A DNA stretch of 64,000 bases, from positions 496,001-560,000 of the forward strand of contig NZ_JBHTKH010000001.1 of assembly GCF_042676085.1 (NCBI RefSeq), in the 5' to 3' direction. The notes beneath the pieces are model-generated. The model was given only the letters and a program-made list of their open reading frames with translations, made no database searches and was not told the origin of the DNA. Shown piece by piece: positions 1 through 9,046 of this stretch (the first letter of the stretch is position 1; every line of letters begins with the position of its first letter). Origin of the DNA: Terrabacter terrigena. GTDB lineage: Bacteria > Actinomycetota > Actinomycetes > Actinomycetales > Dermatophilaceae. The translations under genes were made by a program, and so were the position numbers.

Positions 1-1537
1 CCTGCGGGTCGGGGTAGTCGAACTCCTTGTTGGCTCCGACGATGGAGTACTCGGGCGAGCTCTCGCCGAAGTAGATGCGCGGCTCGTACTTGCCGAGCGC
101 GCCGTCGGTGCCGATCTGCGACTCGAAGAAGCTGGGACGGCCGTCGCTCGTGCGCGTGTTGCCCTTCGCCGCGACGACCCCGTAGCCGTGCGTGTAGACC
201 GTGTGGTCGTTGAGCCAGTTGCGCTGGCCGTCGGGCACGCCGCTAAGGTCCAGCTCGCGCGCCGCGATGACGGTGTCCTGGTTCCTGCCGTCGATCTGGT
301 AGCGGTCGACGTCGAGCACGTCGGCGAACTGGTAGTAGCCCTTGCTCGCCTCGAGCTGCTTGAACGTGGGGCTGACGACGTTGGGGTCGATGAGGCGGAT
401 GCCGGGGACCGTGGCCGCGTCGTCGCGTAGCGCGTTCTGCGTGGCGACGCTCTTCGTGTCGTAGGGCTTGACGTCGATCTGGTCGAAGCCGTATGCCGCC
501 CGCGTCGCGTCGATGTTGCGCTGGATGTACGGCACCTCGAGCGACTTCTCGGAGGGGCGCACCTTGAGCGACTGTACGAGCGCCGGGTAGATGCCACCGA
601 CCGCCACCACGATGACCGCCAGGACCGCGACGCCGACCAGCGGCAGGCGCCACGAGCGGGTCCAGATCGTCGTGAGGAACATGATGGCGCACATCACCGC
701 AGCGACCGCGAGGATGCCCTTCGTCGGGATGATCGCGTGCGACTCGGTGTACTGGATGCCCGTGATCTTCGTCGACTCGGCGGTCGCCAGGTTGTAGCGG
801 TCGACCCAGAAGGCGACGGCCCGCACCAGCACGAGGGCCGCCGCGATGCCCGACAGGTGCACGCGGGCGGCGTGCGTCGAGCGCATCTTGTTGCCGGCGA
901 CGATGCCGCCGTACAGATAGTGCGTGAACGCCGCGGTGATGAAGCCGATGACGAGGATCATCGTCAGGAACGCGACGACGAAGTTGATCCAGGGCAGGTC
1001 GAAGACGAAGAAGCTGATGTCGAGGTTGAACTCGGGGTCGGTGGTGCCGAACGGGTTGCTGTTGCGCCACAGCAGGAAGGTGTCCCACTGGGTCGCCGCC
1101 GACAGTCCGGCGAAGAGCCCCACGGCGAGCGGCGCGGCCACGGTGGCCGTGCGGCGCATCGGCTCGACGAGCTGCCGGTAGTGCTCCATCGCCTGCGTCT
1201 CGGGCGACGGCGCGTAGATCGGCCGGCTGCGGAAGGCGATGTGGATGCTCGACCACACCATGGCGGCCGTCAGCAGCCCACCGACGATCCCGAGCAGCAG
1301 CTTGGTGACGAGCTGCGTGGTGAAGACGCCGGAGAAGCTGACCGACTGGTACCACAGCACCTCGGTCCAGAACTGCGCCGCGATCGCGATGACGACCAGC
1401 AGGGCGGCCGCCACCACCAGGGCGGTGACGAACGGGCGGCGGGTCGGCGGCAGGGTGGCCGTCTCAGCACGCCGGGGCGCGCCGGAGTCGTCGTCGTTGA
1501 AGTTGCCCGGCGGAGGGCCGAAGTTGCTGTCGCTCAC
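1..1537 (-). CDS. UPF0182 family integral membrane protein (C-terminal part cut off by window edge)
   Basis: Reading from a GTG at 1537 gives 512 residues that run off the left edge. The protein opens with a hydrophilic Pro/Asp-rich stretch (about 35 residues). Several hydrophobic segments follow, the first beginning TALVVAAALLVVIAIAA, then ones around TTQLVTKLLLGIVGGLL, TATVAAPLAVGLFAGL and FVVAFLTMILVIGFI. After about residue 300 it becomes soluble (SLEVPYIQRNIDATRAAYGF). This layout of N-terminal membrane helices and a large extracytoplasmic part matches UPF0182, usually 900-1000 residues; its biochemical role is unknown. The gene diverges from the PPA1309-type gene, a common actinobacterial arrangement (Rv3193c neighbourhood). 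No strong ribosome site precedes the GTG, so the start is only moderately secure. Confidence 0.85.
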   Translation of the reverse strand, partial: MSDSNFGPPPGNFNDDDSGAPRRAETATLPPTRRPFVTALVVAAALLVVIAIAAQFWTEVLWYQSVSFSGVFTTQLVTKLLLGIVGGLLTAAMVWSSIHIAFRSRPIYAPSPETQAMEHYRQLVEPMRRTATVAAPLAVGLFAGLSAATQWDTFLLWRNSNPFGTTDPEFNLDISFFVFDLPWINFVVAFLTMILVIGFITAAFTHYLYGGIVAGNKMRSTHAARVHLSGIAAALVLVRAVAFWVDRYNLATAESTKITGIQYTESHAIIPTKGILAVAAVMCAIMFLTTIWTRSWRLPLVGVAVLAVIVVAVGGIYPALVQSLKVRPSEKSLEVPYIQRNIDATRAAYGFDQIDVKPYDTKSVATQNALRDDAATVPGIRLIDPNVVSPTFKQLEASKGYYQFADVLDVDRYQIDGRNQDTVIAARELDLSGVPDGQRNWLNDHTVYTHGYGVVAAKGNTRTSDGRPSFFESQIGTDGALGKYEPRIYFGESSPEYSIVGANKEFDYPDPQ

Positions 1538-1793
1538 GTGGCGTGCCTTGGGTGCGAGGGCGGGCAGGTGGTCGGGCGAAGCCCGGTGGCGGCCACCTCG
1601 GGCCGCCTGCGGCAACCATAACCCGCGCGTGCTGCGAGGCCGCCGGGCGATACCGCACCGTGACCCCGGGTTTCCGTCCGGCGGCACGTCCGGGTCGGCG
1701 CGACCTCGCCATGACACGGCACGACCGGGCCGGCGGCACCGTCCGGCCCACACGTGCGGTCTCGCAGCGGACGGCATACGGCAGCATGGGGGC

Positions 1794-2324
1794 GTGAACG
1801 CGCAGCCCGTCATCGACCCTCTCGCCATCGCCGCCCTGGACACGGAGCGCCACGTCGCGGCCGCCGGCTGGGACCAGCCCGCCCGGCTCTTCGCCCTCGT
1901 GCGCACCTCTGACCTGCTCGAGCGCGAACCCCAGCTGCGCGACCAGATGGGCCCCGCCGACCTGGCCGACGGCGCCCTCACCGCGGTCGAGCAGGAGGGC
2001 CTGCCGACGACGACCTCGCTCGAGACGCTGCTCGGACGGCTTGCGTGGCCCGACGAGGTCGACGGCTGCGCCTTCGCCATCGAACGCATGGTCGTGCCAC
2101 CCGAGGCCGAGCGCGACCTGCCCACCCGCGGCGACGAAGCGGTCGACCACCTCGCCGGCCACCCCGACCGCAAGGACGTGCGGCTCGTGGTCGCGGTGCT
2201 GCGCGACGGGTCGTCCATCTGCCTGCTGCGGCAGCGCGACCACGACTCCGACGACGCCGTGGCGACCGGCAAGGACATCGCACCCGGCCTCGTCGAGGCG
2301 CTCAAGGCGACGTTCGAGGACTAG
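1794..2324 (+). CDS. PPA1309 family conserved protein
   Basis: This 176-residue acidic protein starts VNAQPVIDPLAIAALDTERH. It has no signal peptide or membrane segment, and its function is unknown. It is recognised as the PPA1309 family by the central GCAFAIERMVVPPEAE segment and the C-terminal DGSSICLLRQRDHDSDD segment, and by its place between UPF0182 and the PDZ/Lon protease, where actinobacteria usually keep it. The GTG start is chosen because the long open frame upstream is low-complexity and overlaps the divergent promoter region. A GGCATAC motif lies 15 bp upstream of the start. The stop is TAG at 2322-2324, and the next gene converges on it. Confidence 0.82.
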   Translation: MNAQPVIDPLAIAALDTERHVAAAGWDQPARLFALVRTSDLLEREPQLRDQMGPADLADGALTAVEQEGLPTTTSLETLLGRLAWPDEVDGCAFAIERMVVPPEAERDLPTRGDEAVDHLAGHPDRKDVRLVVAVLRDGSSICLLRQRDHDSDDAVATGKDIAPGLVEALKATFED

Positions 2325-2362
2325 TCTCGCTCAGCCGCTCGGCCGGCCCTCGCGTGACGGGG

Positions 2363-3538
2363 TCAGCAGCGCGGCAGTGAGCCGGTCTGCCCCTTGGCGA
2401 CCGACTCGACCGCGGTGCGGGCGTCGTCGAAGGTGCCGACCTTGAAGACGTCGAGCCCGTCGGGGACGTGACCGACCACCTCGTCGCAGTTGTCGGCCGG
2501 GGCGAGGAAGAACTGGGCGCCGTCGGCGCGGGCGCCGGCGAGCTTCTGGTGGATGCCCCCGATCGGGCCGACCTTGCCCTCGTCGTCGATGGTGCCCGTG
2601 CCGGCGATCTGGCGCCCGCCCGCCAGGGGGCCCGGCGTCAGCTTGTCGTAGATGCCGAGCGAGAACATCAGGCCGGCGGAGGGACCACCGATGGCGCCGG
2701 CGTCGATCTTCACGGTGGCCGGGAAGTCGTGGTCGAGGCCGAGCAGCACCCCGAGTGCCGTGCGGCCGCCCTGCCCCGCGATGGTCGGGACGTCGAGCTT
2801 CTCCTGCTTGCCCGACCGCGTCACCGTGAGCGACACGGTGTCGCCCGGCCGTGACTTCTGGAGGGCGTCGCGAACGGCCTGCGTCGAGGTGATCGAGTCG
2901 GACCCGATCGCGGTGATGCGGTCGCCGACCTTGAGGAGGTCCTTGGCCTTGGACGAGTCGGTGAGGCCGGCGACGGCGATGTGGGTCGGGACCTCCTTTC
3001 CGATGGCGCGCAGGGCCACCGCAGTGGCCTCCTCCTGCGACCCCTCCATCTGGATGGCGTTCTCCTCGGCGACCTGCTCCTTCGTGACCTGCGGGTCGAA
3101 GATGTCGTCGACCGGGAAGACGTCGCGAGCCGGGTCGACCCAGGCCTGCAGCACGTCGAAGGCGTCGACGGGGAAGCCTGGCCCGCCCTCGACGCGAACG
3201 GTCGTGAAGCGCAGCGCGCCGTCGGTCGGGTAGGTCGGCAGGCCGGAGACCGAGATGATCGGCGTGTTCTTGCCGTCGGCGGAGGTGCCGAGGGTGTCCT
3301 GCGTCGGGCCCGGGCTCATGACGGCATACGGGAGGTGGACGACGGATCCGGCGACGATGACAACCAGGAAGAAGAAGAAGGCCGCGAGCACGGCCTTGTT
3401 GCCCCGGGTGAGCCTGCCCCGACCCTCGCCGTCGAGCAGCTCTGCGCGGGTCGGCGCCTCGGTGCCGGGTGGCTGCTGGGTGCCGGGTGGCTGCTGGGTG
3501 CCGGGTGGCTGCTCGGGGACGCGCTTGATCGTCTTCAC
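2363..3538 (-). CDS. Membrane-anchored PDZ/Lon-type serine protease (YlbL family)
   Basis: The 391-residue protein begins VKTIKRVPEQ, followed by a Pro/Gln/Thr repeat. A single membrane anchor (AVLAAFFFFLVVIVAGSVVHL) lies near residues 50-70. A PDZ domain (DLLKVGDRITAIGSDSI) sits around residues 210-270, and a C-terminal Lon-type (S16) protease domain has the catalytic serine in GGPSAGLMFSLG and the lysine in GKVGPIGGIHQK, the Ser-Lys dyad of the family. It probably cleaves membrane or surface substrates; the substrate is unknown. The GTG start overlaps the moaE stop as GTGA, so the two are translationally coupled. It corresponds by context to Rv3194c. Confidence 0.9.
   Translation of the reverse strand: MKTIKRVPEQPPGTQQPPGTQQPPGTEAPTRAELLDGEGRGRLTRGNKAVLAAFFFFLVVIVAGSVVHLPYAVMSPGPTQDTLGTSADGKNTPIISVSGLPTYPTDGALRFTTVRVEGGPGFPVDAFDVLQAWVDPARDVFPVDDIFDPQVTKEQVAEENAIQMEGSQEEATAVALRAIGKEVPTHIAVAGLTDSSKAKDLLKVGDRITAIGSDSITSTQAVRDALQKSRPGDTVSLTVTRSGKQEKLDVPTIAGQGGRTALGVLLGLDHDFPATVKIDAGAIGGPSAGLMFSLGIYDKLTPGPLAGGRQIAGTGTIDDEGKVGPIGGIHQKLAGARADGAQFFLAPADNCDEVVGHVPDGLDVFKVGTFDDARTAVESVAKGQTGSLPRC
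3461..3514. repeat. Three tandem 18-bp repeats inside the PDZ/Lon gene
   Basis: GGTGCCGGGTGGCTGCTG occurs at 3461, 3479 and 3497, the last copy differing at its final base. On the coding strand it encodes QQPPGT units in the cytoplasmic N-terminal tail before the membrane anchor. The near-identity suggests recent slippage, so copy number may vary between strains. Confidence 0.95.
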
Positions 3539-4008
3539 GGCAGGCCCACCCACTCGTCGGCGCCGTCGGCGAACTGCTGGTGCTTCCAGATCGGGATCGT
3601 GGCCTTGAACTCGTCGATCAGCTGGCGGCACACGTCGAAGGCCTCGCCGCGGTGCTCGGCACTCACCCCGACGACGACCGCGATGTCGCCGACCTCGAGG
3701 TGACCGACGCGGTGCACGACGGCGAGGCGCACGGCGCGCCCGTCGGCCGCAAGCCGCTCGGCCAGGCTGCGAGCGGTGTCGGCCGCCTGCGGATGGGCGG
3801 AGTAGTCGAGGTGGGTCACGGCACGATCGGCGGGCGCCCCCTGCGTTGCACCGGCACCGGCGTCATCGGGCTCGGCGGCGGGGCCGTCGTGGTCGCGGAC
3901 GGTGCCGACGAACAGGCACACACCACCGGCCCGCGGCGAGGAGACGCTCGCGAGCACCTCGTCGACCGACAGGGGCGTCTCACGGATCTCGGCAAGGGTG
4001 ACCGTCAC
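3535..4008 (-). CDS. moaE: Molybdopterin synthase catalytic subunit
   Basis: MoaE transfers sulfur from MoaD to cyclic pyranopterin phosphate to form molybdopterin. The 157-residue product shows the family hallmarks: GGVCLFVGTVRDHDGP near the N terminus, VTHLDYSAH, a VVHRVGHLEVGDIAVVVGVSAEHRGEAFDVC core and the C-terminal KATIPIWKHQQF with the active-site lysines. The insertion AAEPDDAGAGATQGAPAD is longer than usual. The GTG at 4008 is chosen because the upstream part (MVRGVGGPQRSPRR) is not MoaE-like. A TACCAT -10-like element lies 7 bp upstream of it, so the transcript may be leaderless. It overlaps the PDZ/Lon gene by four bases. No moaD is visible. Confidence 0.88.
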   Translation of the reverse strand: MTVTLAEIRETPLSVDEVLASVSSPRAGGVCLFVGTVRDHDGPAAEPDDAGAGATQGAPADRAVTHLDYSAHPQAADTARSLAERLAADGRAVRLAVVHRVGHLEVGDIAVVVGVSAEHRGEAFDVCRQLIDEFKATIPIWKHQQFADGADEWVGLP

Positions 4009-4161
4009 GCGGGCAATGGTATGCCGCCGAGGTGACCGCTGCGGCCCACCGACTCCGCGGACCACACCCCACCGGGGGAACCAACGACGTCGATCCGTGG
4101 TTGTCTTGGGTGTACGGCCGAGTGGCCGTCACGAGACCAGTTCGAGCGGGGATGAGCACGC

Positions 4162-5862
4162 ATGGCCGACGACCGCGGACGCGGTGACGACAACAGCAGC
4201 GACCGGGACGACGACAGCGCGGACGACCGGGACGAGCAGCAGCCTCGTCACCCTGACCGTGCCCCCGGCGAGTCCCCCTTCGGTCTGCCCCTGGGCAGGC
4301 CGGCATCGGGTGCGGGCTCAGACGACGCCGGGCCGGGCGACATCCTGCCCGACCTCGGCGGGATGGACCCGTCCGACCTGGGCGCGATGCTCGAGAAGGT
4401 GCTCGGCGAGGCAGCCGAGAACCCCGACCTCGCGGAGGCGATGCGCTCCATGGGCGTCGACCCCAGCGACCCCGCGACCCAGGCCGCCATGCGCGCCCAG
4501 CTGGGCACCTTCATGGCCGCGCAGCAGTCACCGACCGGCTCCCGCGACCTCGCCACCGAGGTCGCCCGCCGACACGTGCTCACCGTGGAGGGCAACGACG
4601 TCCACGACGACACCGCCGCGCGAGCCGTGCACGAGGCCGTCGCCGTCGCCACCCTGTGGCTCGACGAGGCCACCACCCTCGACTCCCCCGCCTGGCGGGC
4701 GACCGGCCTGAGCCGGGCGGGGTGGGTCGACGCGACGATGCCCCGCTGGTTCGAGCTCATCGAGCCGGTGTCCGACGGCGTGACGGCCGCGACGTCGGAC
4801 GCCATGCGCAAGCAGGTGGGCGAGCTCGGCCCGGAGGCCTTCGGCGAGGCCCTTCCCGAAGGACTGCCGCCGGGGTTCGACCCCCAGCAGATGGTCGAGC
4901 AGTGGGCGCCGATGCTCGGCAACCTCAGCCGCCAGATGTTCGCGGCGCAGCTCGGTCAGGCCGTCGGCACTCTCGCCACCGAGGTCGTGAGCGGCACCGA
5001 GGTCGGCCTGCCCCTCACCGAGCCCGGCCTGGTCGCCCTGCTGCCCGGAAACGTCGCGCAGCTCGCCGACTCCCTCGAGCTCGACGTCGCGCAGGTCCGG
5101 CTCTACCTCGCCGTCCGCGAGGCGGCACGCGTGCGCCTCTTCTCGGAGGTCCCGTGGCTCGGACCGCAGTTGCTCTCCGCCGTCTCCGACTACGCCCGCA
5201 ACATCACCATCGACACCGACGCCATCGAGTCCGCGCTGTCGACGATCGACCCCTCCGACCCCGAGGCGCTGCGCACCGCACTGCAGGGCAACCTGTTCCG
5301 CCCCCAGCCCACCGCCGCCCAGCGCACCGCCCTCGGCCGGCTCGAGACGCTGCTCGCCCTGGCCGAGGGCTGGGTCGACCACGTCACCGACCGCGCGACG
5401 GCGGCTCACCTCCCGCAGTCGGCAGCGCTCGCAGAGACCATCCGCAGGCGTCGCGTCGGCGGCGCGGCCCAGAAGACGTTCGCCGGCCTCGTCGGCCTCG
5501 AGCTGCGTCCGCGCCGCCTGCGTGACGCCGCGAACCTCTGGGCGGCGCTGGAGAGCGCCGGTGGCCAGAGCCTGCGCGACGGTCGCTGGGCCCACCCCGA
5601 CCTCGCCCCCACCTCGGCCGACCTCGACGACCCCATCGGCTTCGTCGAGCGTGCCACCGGCAGCGGCGCTGCCGACGCGCAGCCCGTCGGTGGTGACCTC
5701 GGCGACGGCATCGGCGACGGGTTCGGCGACGACCTCGACTCGGTGCTGAAGGGAATCCTCGACGAGGCCGACCGCGAGCGCCGGGGTGAGCCACCCGCGG
5801 GCCCCGGCGCAGGACCCGACGACACACCCGACGAGCCGGGTGAGCCCGGCGGGACCCGGTGA
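4162..5862 (+). CDS. DUF2342 / 'zinc-dependent metalloprotease' family protein, apparently lacking HExxH
   Basis: The 566-residue protein is soluble, with a charged Asp/Arg-rich N-terminal tail and a Gly/Pro/Asp-rich C-terminal tail. The central region (about 110-450) matches the DUF2342 putative hydrolase family, named from a zincin-like fold, by context (Rv3195-like) and by segments such as FDPQQMVEQWAPMLGNLSRQMFAAQLGQ (in part) and EVPWLGPQLL. At the position where I would look for a zinc-binding helix the sequence is YLAVREAARVRLF, with no histidines, and I find no HExxH anywhere. Activity is therefore doubtful. The ATG at 4162 lacks a strong ribosome site. The stop overlaps the Nudix start (GTGA), so the two are coupled. 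Confidence 0.78.
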   Translation: MADDRGRGDDNSSDRDDDSADDRDEQQPRHPDRAPGESPFGLPLGRPASGAGSDDAGPGDILPDLGGMDPSDLGAMLEKVLGEAAENPDLAEAMRSMGVDPSDPATQAAMRAQLGTFMAAQQSPTGSRDLATEVARRHVLTVEGNDVHDDTAARAVHEAVAVATLWLDEATTLDSPAWRATGLSRAGWVDATMPRWFELIEPVSDGVTAATSDAMRKQVGELGPEAFGEALPEGLPPGFDPQQMVEQWAPMLGNLSRQMFAAQLGQAVGTLATEVVSGTEVGLPLTEPGLVALLPGNVAQLADSLELDVAQVRLYLAVREAARVRLFSEVPWLGPQLLSAVSDYARNITIDTDAIESALSTIDPSDPEALRTALQGNLFRPQPTAAQRTALGRLETLLALAEGWVDHVTDRATAAHLPQSAALAETIRRRRVGGAAQKTFAGLVGLELRPRRLRDAANLWAALESAGGQSLRDGRWAHPDLAPTSADLDDPIGFVERATGSGAADAQPVGGDLGDGIGDGFGDDLDSVLKGILDEADRERRGEPPAGPGAGPDDTPDEPGEPGGTR

Positions 5863-6428
5863 CCGCGTCGAGTCCTGCCTGGCGCCTGCTGCACGACGAC
5901 GCCGTCGCGCGCCTCGAGGGGTGGATCGCTCCGGACGACGAGCAGGAGCAGCTGCGGCTCGCCTATCTCGACCACCTGGGTGTCCATCCCGACGCGATGA
6001 GCAAGACCGGCCCGCCGGCTCACCTCACGGGAAGCGTCATCGTGCTCGACGAGGCAGGCGAGTCCGTCCTGCTGACCCTGCACCGACGGGCTCGGCAGTG
6101 GTTCCAGTTCGGCGGCCACTTCGAGCCCGGCGACGAGTCGGTCTGGCACGCGGCGACGCGTGAGGCCCGCGAGGAGTCCGGCATCCCCGAGGTGACCGCC
6201 CTGCCCGAGATCGTCCAGCTCGACCGGCACGTCCTCGTCGGCGACTTCGGCACCTGCCGCGAGCACCTCGACGTCAGGTTCGCCGCTGTCACCGCCCGGT
6301 CGACGTCGGCAGCGGTGAGCACCGAGTCGATCGACGTGCGCTGGTGGCCGGTCGACGCCCTGCCGGAAGGCACCCGCGACGAGCTCGGCCCCCTCGTCGC
6401 GGCTGCCGCCCGGGTCATCGGTCCCTGA
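5859..6428 (+). CDS. NUDIX hydrolase
   Basis: The 189-residue protein carries a complete Nudix box (GGHFEPGDESVWHAATRE followed by AREESGI, about residues 86-110), which binds Mg2+ and hydrolyses nucleoside-diphosphate-linked compounds. The substrate cannot be told from sequence. Trp-rich FDVRWW-type segments (SIDVRWWPVDALPEGTRDEL) follow, as in many Nudix proteins. It starts with GTG overlapping the upstream stop by four bases, so it is expressed with the DUF2342 gene. The gene converges on the YgjP-like peptidase gene across a 363-bp gap. Confidence 0.88.
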   Translation: MTASSPAWRLLHDDAVARLEGWIAPDDEQEQLRLAYLDHLGVHPDAMSKTGPPAHLTGSVIVLDEAGESVLLTLHRRARQWFQFGGHFEPGDESVWHAATREAREESGIPEVTALPEIVQLDRHVLVGDFGTCREHLDVRFAAVTARSTSAAVSTESIDVRWWPVDALPEGTRDELGPLVAAAARVIGP

Positions 6429-6791
6429 CGGACCCCGAACGGGTCACATCGGCCTTTCCGGCACACCGAACTGCTGCGGCACGGTGTGATCTGCGTCATG
6501 CCGTTCCGTCACTCGAACCACATCAGTCACATGGGTCACAGTCCCCGACTCGGGCAGTTCGCGCGCAGCACGCCGTGGGAGGCGCAACCCACCGGCCTGC
6601 GATCGCGGTGAGGCTGACCCGCACGGGTGCAGCCGGGAGGACGCCCGGGCCGTGCACGAGACCTGGCGTGGATCTGGTCGCAGCCGGGCACGGCCGCGGC
6701 GGCGGACGCCCGCGGCGAGGCTCCGTCAGGACCGGAGGACGGGGCGGTGCCCGCCGCACGACAGACCGCCTCCGAAAGCCTTCGGGACGGG
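6429..6791. other. Gap between convergent genes
   Basis: I find no credible gene on either strand. The segment contains GGGTCACATC at 6441 and GTCACATGGGTCAC near 6526-6539, which look like repeats of a short GTCACA element, and a weak Crp-like dyad at 6485. Because both flanking genes end here these are unlikely to be promoters. No clean terminator hairpin was found. Confidence 0.5.
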
Positions 6792-7343
6792 TCAGTCGTC
6801 GCTGAGGTCGAGCCCCGCTGCAGCGGAGACACCCTGCAGGTAGCCGCGCGCGCGTTCGAGCCGGGGATAGCCGCGCAGCAGCTGCCAGAACTCGGGGCCG
6901 TGCCCCGGCTGCAGCAGGTGTGCCAGCTCGTGGAGGAGGACGTAGTCGACGACCCACGCCGGCATGCCACGGAGCTTGTCGGACAAGCGGATCGAGCCCT
7001 CGGCGGGCGTGCAAGAGCCCCAGCGGGAGTTCTGGTTGCCCACCCACCGCACGCTGGAGGGGACGGCGCGCCCGCCCAGGTGCTCGCGGGACAGCGCGAG
7101 GGCTCGCTGCTCGAGATCGCCGTCGGTGCGTTGCCGGCGCTGCTCGGAGGCGGCGACGCGCGCGACCATCGTGCGCACCCACTCCCCCTCCTCGGCCTGG
7201 CTCATGCGCGCAGGCACGAGCACGACCAGCCGCCCCTCCTGCCGGTAGGCGGACACGGTGCGGCGGCGCTTGGCGCTGCGGCGGACCTCGACGGTGACAC
7301 CGTCGACCACCGTGTGCACCACCTCGCGCCGCGTCGTCGCCAT
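6792..7343 (-). CDS. YgjP-like (M48/DUF45) metallopeptidase
   Basis: The 183-residue protein ends in the zinc-peptidase core YVLLHELAHLLQPGHGPEFWQLL, with HELAH as the two zinc histidines and the nucleophilic glutamate, and a third ligand probably in GHGPEF. The preceding RWGSCTPAEGSIRLSDKL is the characteristic YgjP/WLM-like signature. The N-terminal half (residues 1-60) is a basic beta-rich domain with RRSAKRRRTVSAYR. It is soluble and without a signal peptide. The ATG at 7343 (MATTRREVV) is chosen because further upstream the frame overlaps the promoter of DUF5679 on the other strand. Confidence 0.85.
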   Translation of the reverse strand: MATTRREVVHTVVDGVTVEVRRSAKRRRTVSAYRQEGRLVVLVPARMSQAEEGEWVRTMVARVAASEQRRQRTDGDLEQRALALSREHLGGRAVPSSVRWVGNQNSRWGSCTPAEGSIRLSDKLRGMPAWVVDYVLLHELAHLLQPGHGPEFWQLLRGYPRLERARGYLQGVSAAAGLDLSDD

Positions 7344-7532
7344 GAGGGCAGGGTAAGCCCGCCGACCGACAACCGGCCGGAGCACGGCACCGACACGTCC
7401 GCGCACGCCCGGCATACCCCATCGCCGGCGGCCACGCCAAGCGGGGATGAGCATGATTTCGTGCTCAGCGTGCTCTAGGGTTGAACGAGTCGAGGCGCCC
7501 GTCGGATGGGCGCCGTCAACAAGGAGACACCA

Positions 7533-7694
7533 ATGGCTGACGAGACCTACAAGGGCGAGTTCTACTGCGTGAAGTGCAAGGAGAAGCGCGAGGCCGAGGG
7601 CAAGGTTGTCGTGTCCGACAACGGTCGCCGCATGGCCAAGGGCCAGTGCCCCGTCTGTGGCACGAACCTCAACCGCATCCTGGGCAAGGCCTGA
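7533..7694 (+). CDS. DUF5679 small zinc-ribbon protein
   Basis: The product has 53 residues (MADETYKGEFYCVKCKEK...). Cysteine pairs CVKC and CPVC are spaced as in a zinc ribbon, separated by a basic beta-hairpin segment (GRRMAKGQ). Function is unknown. The ATG is set by a clear AAGGAG at 7521-7526, six bases upstream; the in-frame ATG at 7506 has no ribosome site. A TAGGGT element at 7476-7481 may be the -10 box. A strong terminator follows 36 bp after the stop, so the gene is probably monocistronic. Confidence 0.88.
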   Translation: MADETYKGEFYCVKCKEKREAEGKVVVSDNGRRMAKGQCPVCGTNLNRILGKA

Positions 7695-7730
7695 CAAGGT
7701 CGCGCCGGCGTCGCTGACGCCGCAGATCGA

Positions 7731-7760
7731 GGGGGCGGGACCACACGGTCCCGCCCCCTT
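7731..7760 (+). terminator. Strong terminator after DUF5679
   Basis: A perfect 12-bp stem (GGGGGCGGGACC at 7731-7742 with GGTCCCGCCCCC at 7747-7758) closes a four-base loop and is followed by TTCG. Confidence 0.88.
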
Positions 7761-7970
7761 CGTGCGTGCGCGCAGGCAGGCGGGAGGGGCCGTATGCCGC
7801 CGGGTGCGCAGGCGGTCGGGTGGCCGCGACCGAAGGGACCTGGTGAGGACACCTGCCCACGACAGCCCTCGACGGTACCTGTGGACGACGGTCGCGGCGG
7901 GCGCCGCACGGCTGCGAGCCTGACGACCGAGGGTGGTGCCGCAGGCGGCACCACCGGGTCAGGAGGTCCC

Positions 7971-8942
7971 ATGTCTGCTGCCGTGCCGCCCCACCCGCGC
8001 GTCCCCGTCTGGCTGCGCCCGCTGAGGCGACGACGCGACGAGGTGCAGTTCGGGGTGCTGCCCGGGGGTCCGGTCGTGAGGGGCATCAGCGTGGCCGAGG
8101 CCGACCTGCTCGCACGGCTCGACGGTGCGCTCCCCCTCGCCTCCACCGACCGCGTGGCGGCCGAGGCCGGAGTGCCGGTCGATCGCTGGCGCACCCTGCT
8201 CGAGCTCACCCAGCACCTCGGCATCCTCGTCGACCGCGAGAACGACGGCTCTCCCGCATCCGGCACCGAGCCGTCTCGCGTCGTCGTCGACGGCTCCGGC
8301 GGGCTCGCCTCCGAGATCACGGCCGCCCTCTCACGCAGCCACGTCACCGTCGTGCACGGACGGGCCGCCCTCGACCGCACGGTGGCGGCTCCCGAGCGGC
8401 CCCGCCCCGACCTCGTCGTCCTCATCGGGTCACCGGTCGTCGACCCCCGCCGTGGCGACCTCTGGCTGAGACACGGCATACCGCACCTGCCGGTCGCGCC
8501 GGCCGGCCCGCGCACCGTGGTGGGGCCGCTCGTCGACGCCTCACCTGCCGCGCCGTGCCTGTGGTGCCTCGACCGGCACCGCGCCGACCGCGACGACGCG
8601 TGGCCCACCGTGATGAGCCAGGCCGCCCCGCCCCGGCAGCTCGCGCTCGCCGGGGGATCCGACGGCGTTCACGAGACGCTCCCGCCGGGCCTCACCCACA
8701 TCGTCGTCGGCACGGTGACACTCCTCGTGACAGGTGTGCTGCAGGGGCATCCGCCGCCTGCCGGCGTGTCCGTCGAGGTGAGCCTGCCGTGGCCACGCAT
8801 GGACCACCGACGCTGGCCCACGCACCCGCTCTGCCTCGCACACCCCGTCGCTCACCCCACCGCTCTCCCCGCCGCGGTCGGCGCAGACGTCGACAGGGCG
8901 GCACGGGCACGCTCGCAACGGTTGCGGGCGCGTACGACATAG
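7971..8942 (+). CDS. ThiF/E1-like 'TOMM leader-binding/cyclodehydratase-like' protein
   Basis: The 323-residue protein begins MSAAVPPHPRVPVWLRPLRR. An N-terminal region with winged-helix look (about 30-95) is followed by a Rossmann-like segment (SRVVVDGSGGLASEITAALSRSHVTVV, in part) and then PCLWCLDRHRADRDDAWP. The single CxxC and the later CLAHP recall the structural zinc site of E1-like partner proteins of thiazole/oxazole-modified peptide systems. No YcaO partner or precursor peptide is nearby, so it is more likely a conserved actinobacterial relative (Rv3196 position) of unknown role beside the ABC1 kinase. The start is fixed by AGGAGGT at 7961-7967. It contains an ATA isoleucine codon inside a GGCATAC motif at 8475. 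Confidence 0.72.
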   Translation: MSAAVPPHPRVPVWLRPLRRRRDEVQFGVLPGGPVVRGISVAEADLLARLDGALPLASTDRVAAEAGVPVDRWRTLLELTQHLGILVDRENDGSPASGTEPSRVVVDGSGGLASEITAALSRSHVTVVHGRAALDRTVAAPERPRPDLVVLIGSPVVDPRRGDLWLRHGIPHLPVAPAGPRTVVGPLVDASPAAPCLWCLDRHRADRDDAWPTVMSQAAPPRQLALAGGSDGVHETLPPGLTHIVVGTVTLLVTGVLQGHPPPAGVSVEVSLPWPRMDHRRWPTHPLCLAHPVAHPTALPAAVGADVDRAARARSQRLRARTT

Positions 8943-9046
8943 AGTCGGGGGCGGGAACGGGCCCGGATGCGGCACGCCCCCGACCACCCGCCGTCGCCCT
9001 CGCCCCGGCGGGGCGGATGCCGTCGAGCCAGCCGAGGAGGTGTGCC

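Noticed and set aside
243..1355. Arg/His-rich frame on the minus strand inside the UPF0182 gene
   Set aside because: It is a shadow of the real membrane protein in another frame.
6484..6500. Crp/GlxR-like dyad (GTGTGA-N6-TCATGC)
   Set aside because: Its right half is poor and it lies between convergent gene ends, where an activator site would have no target.
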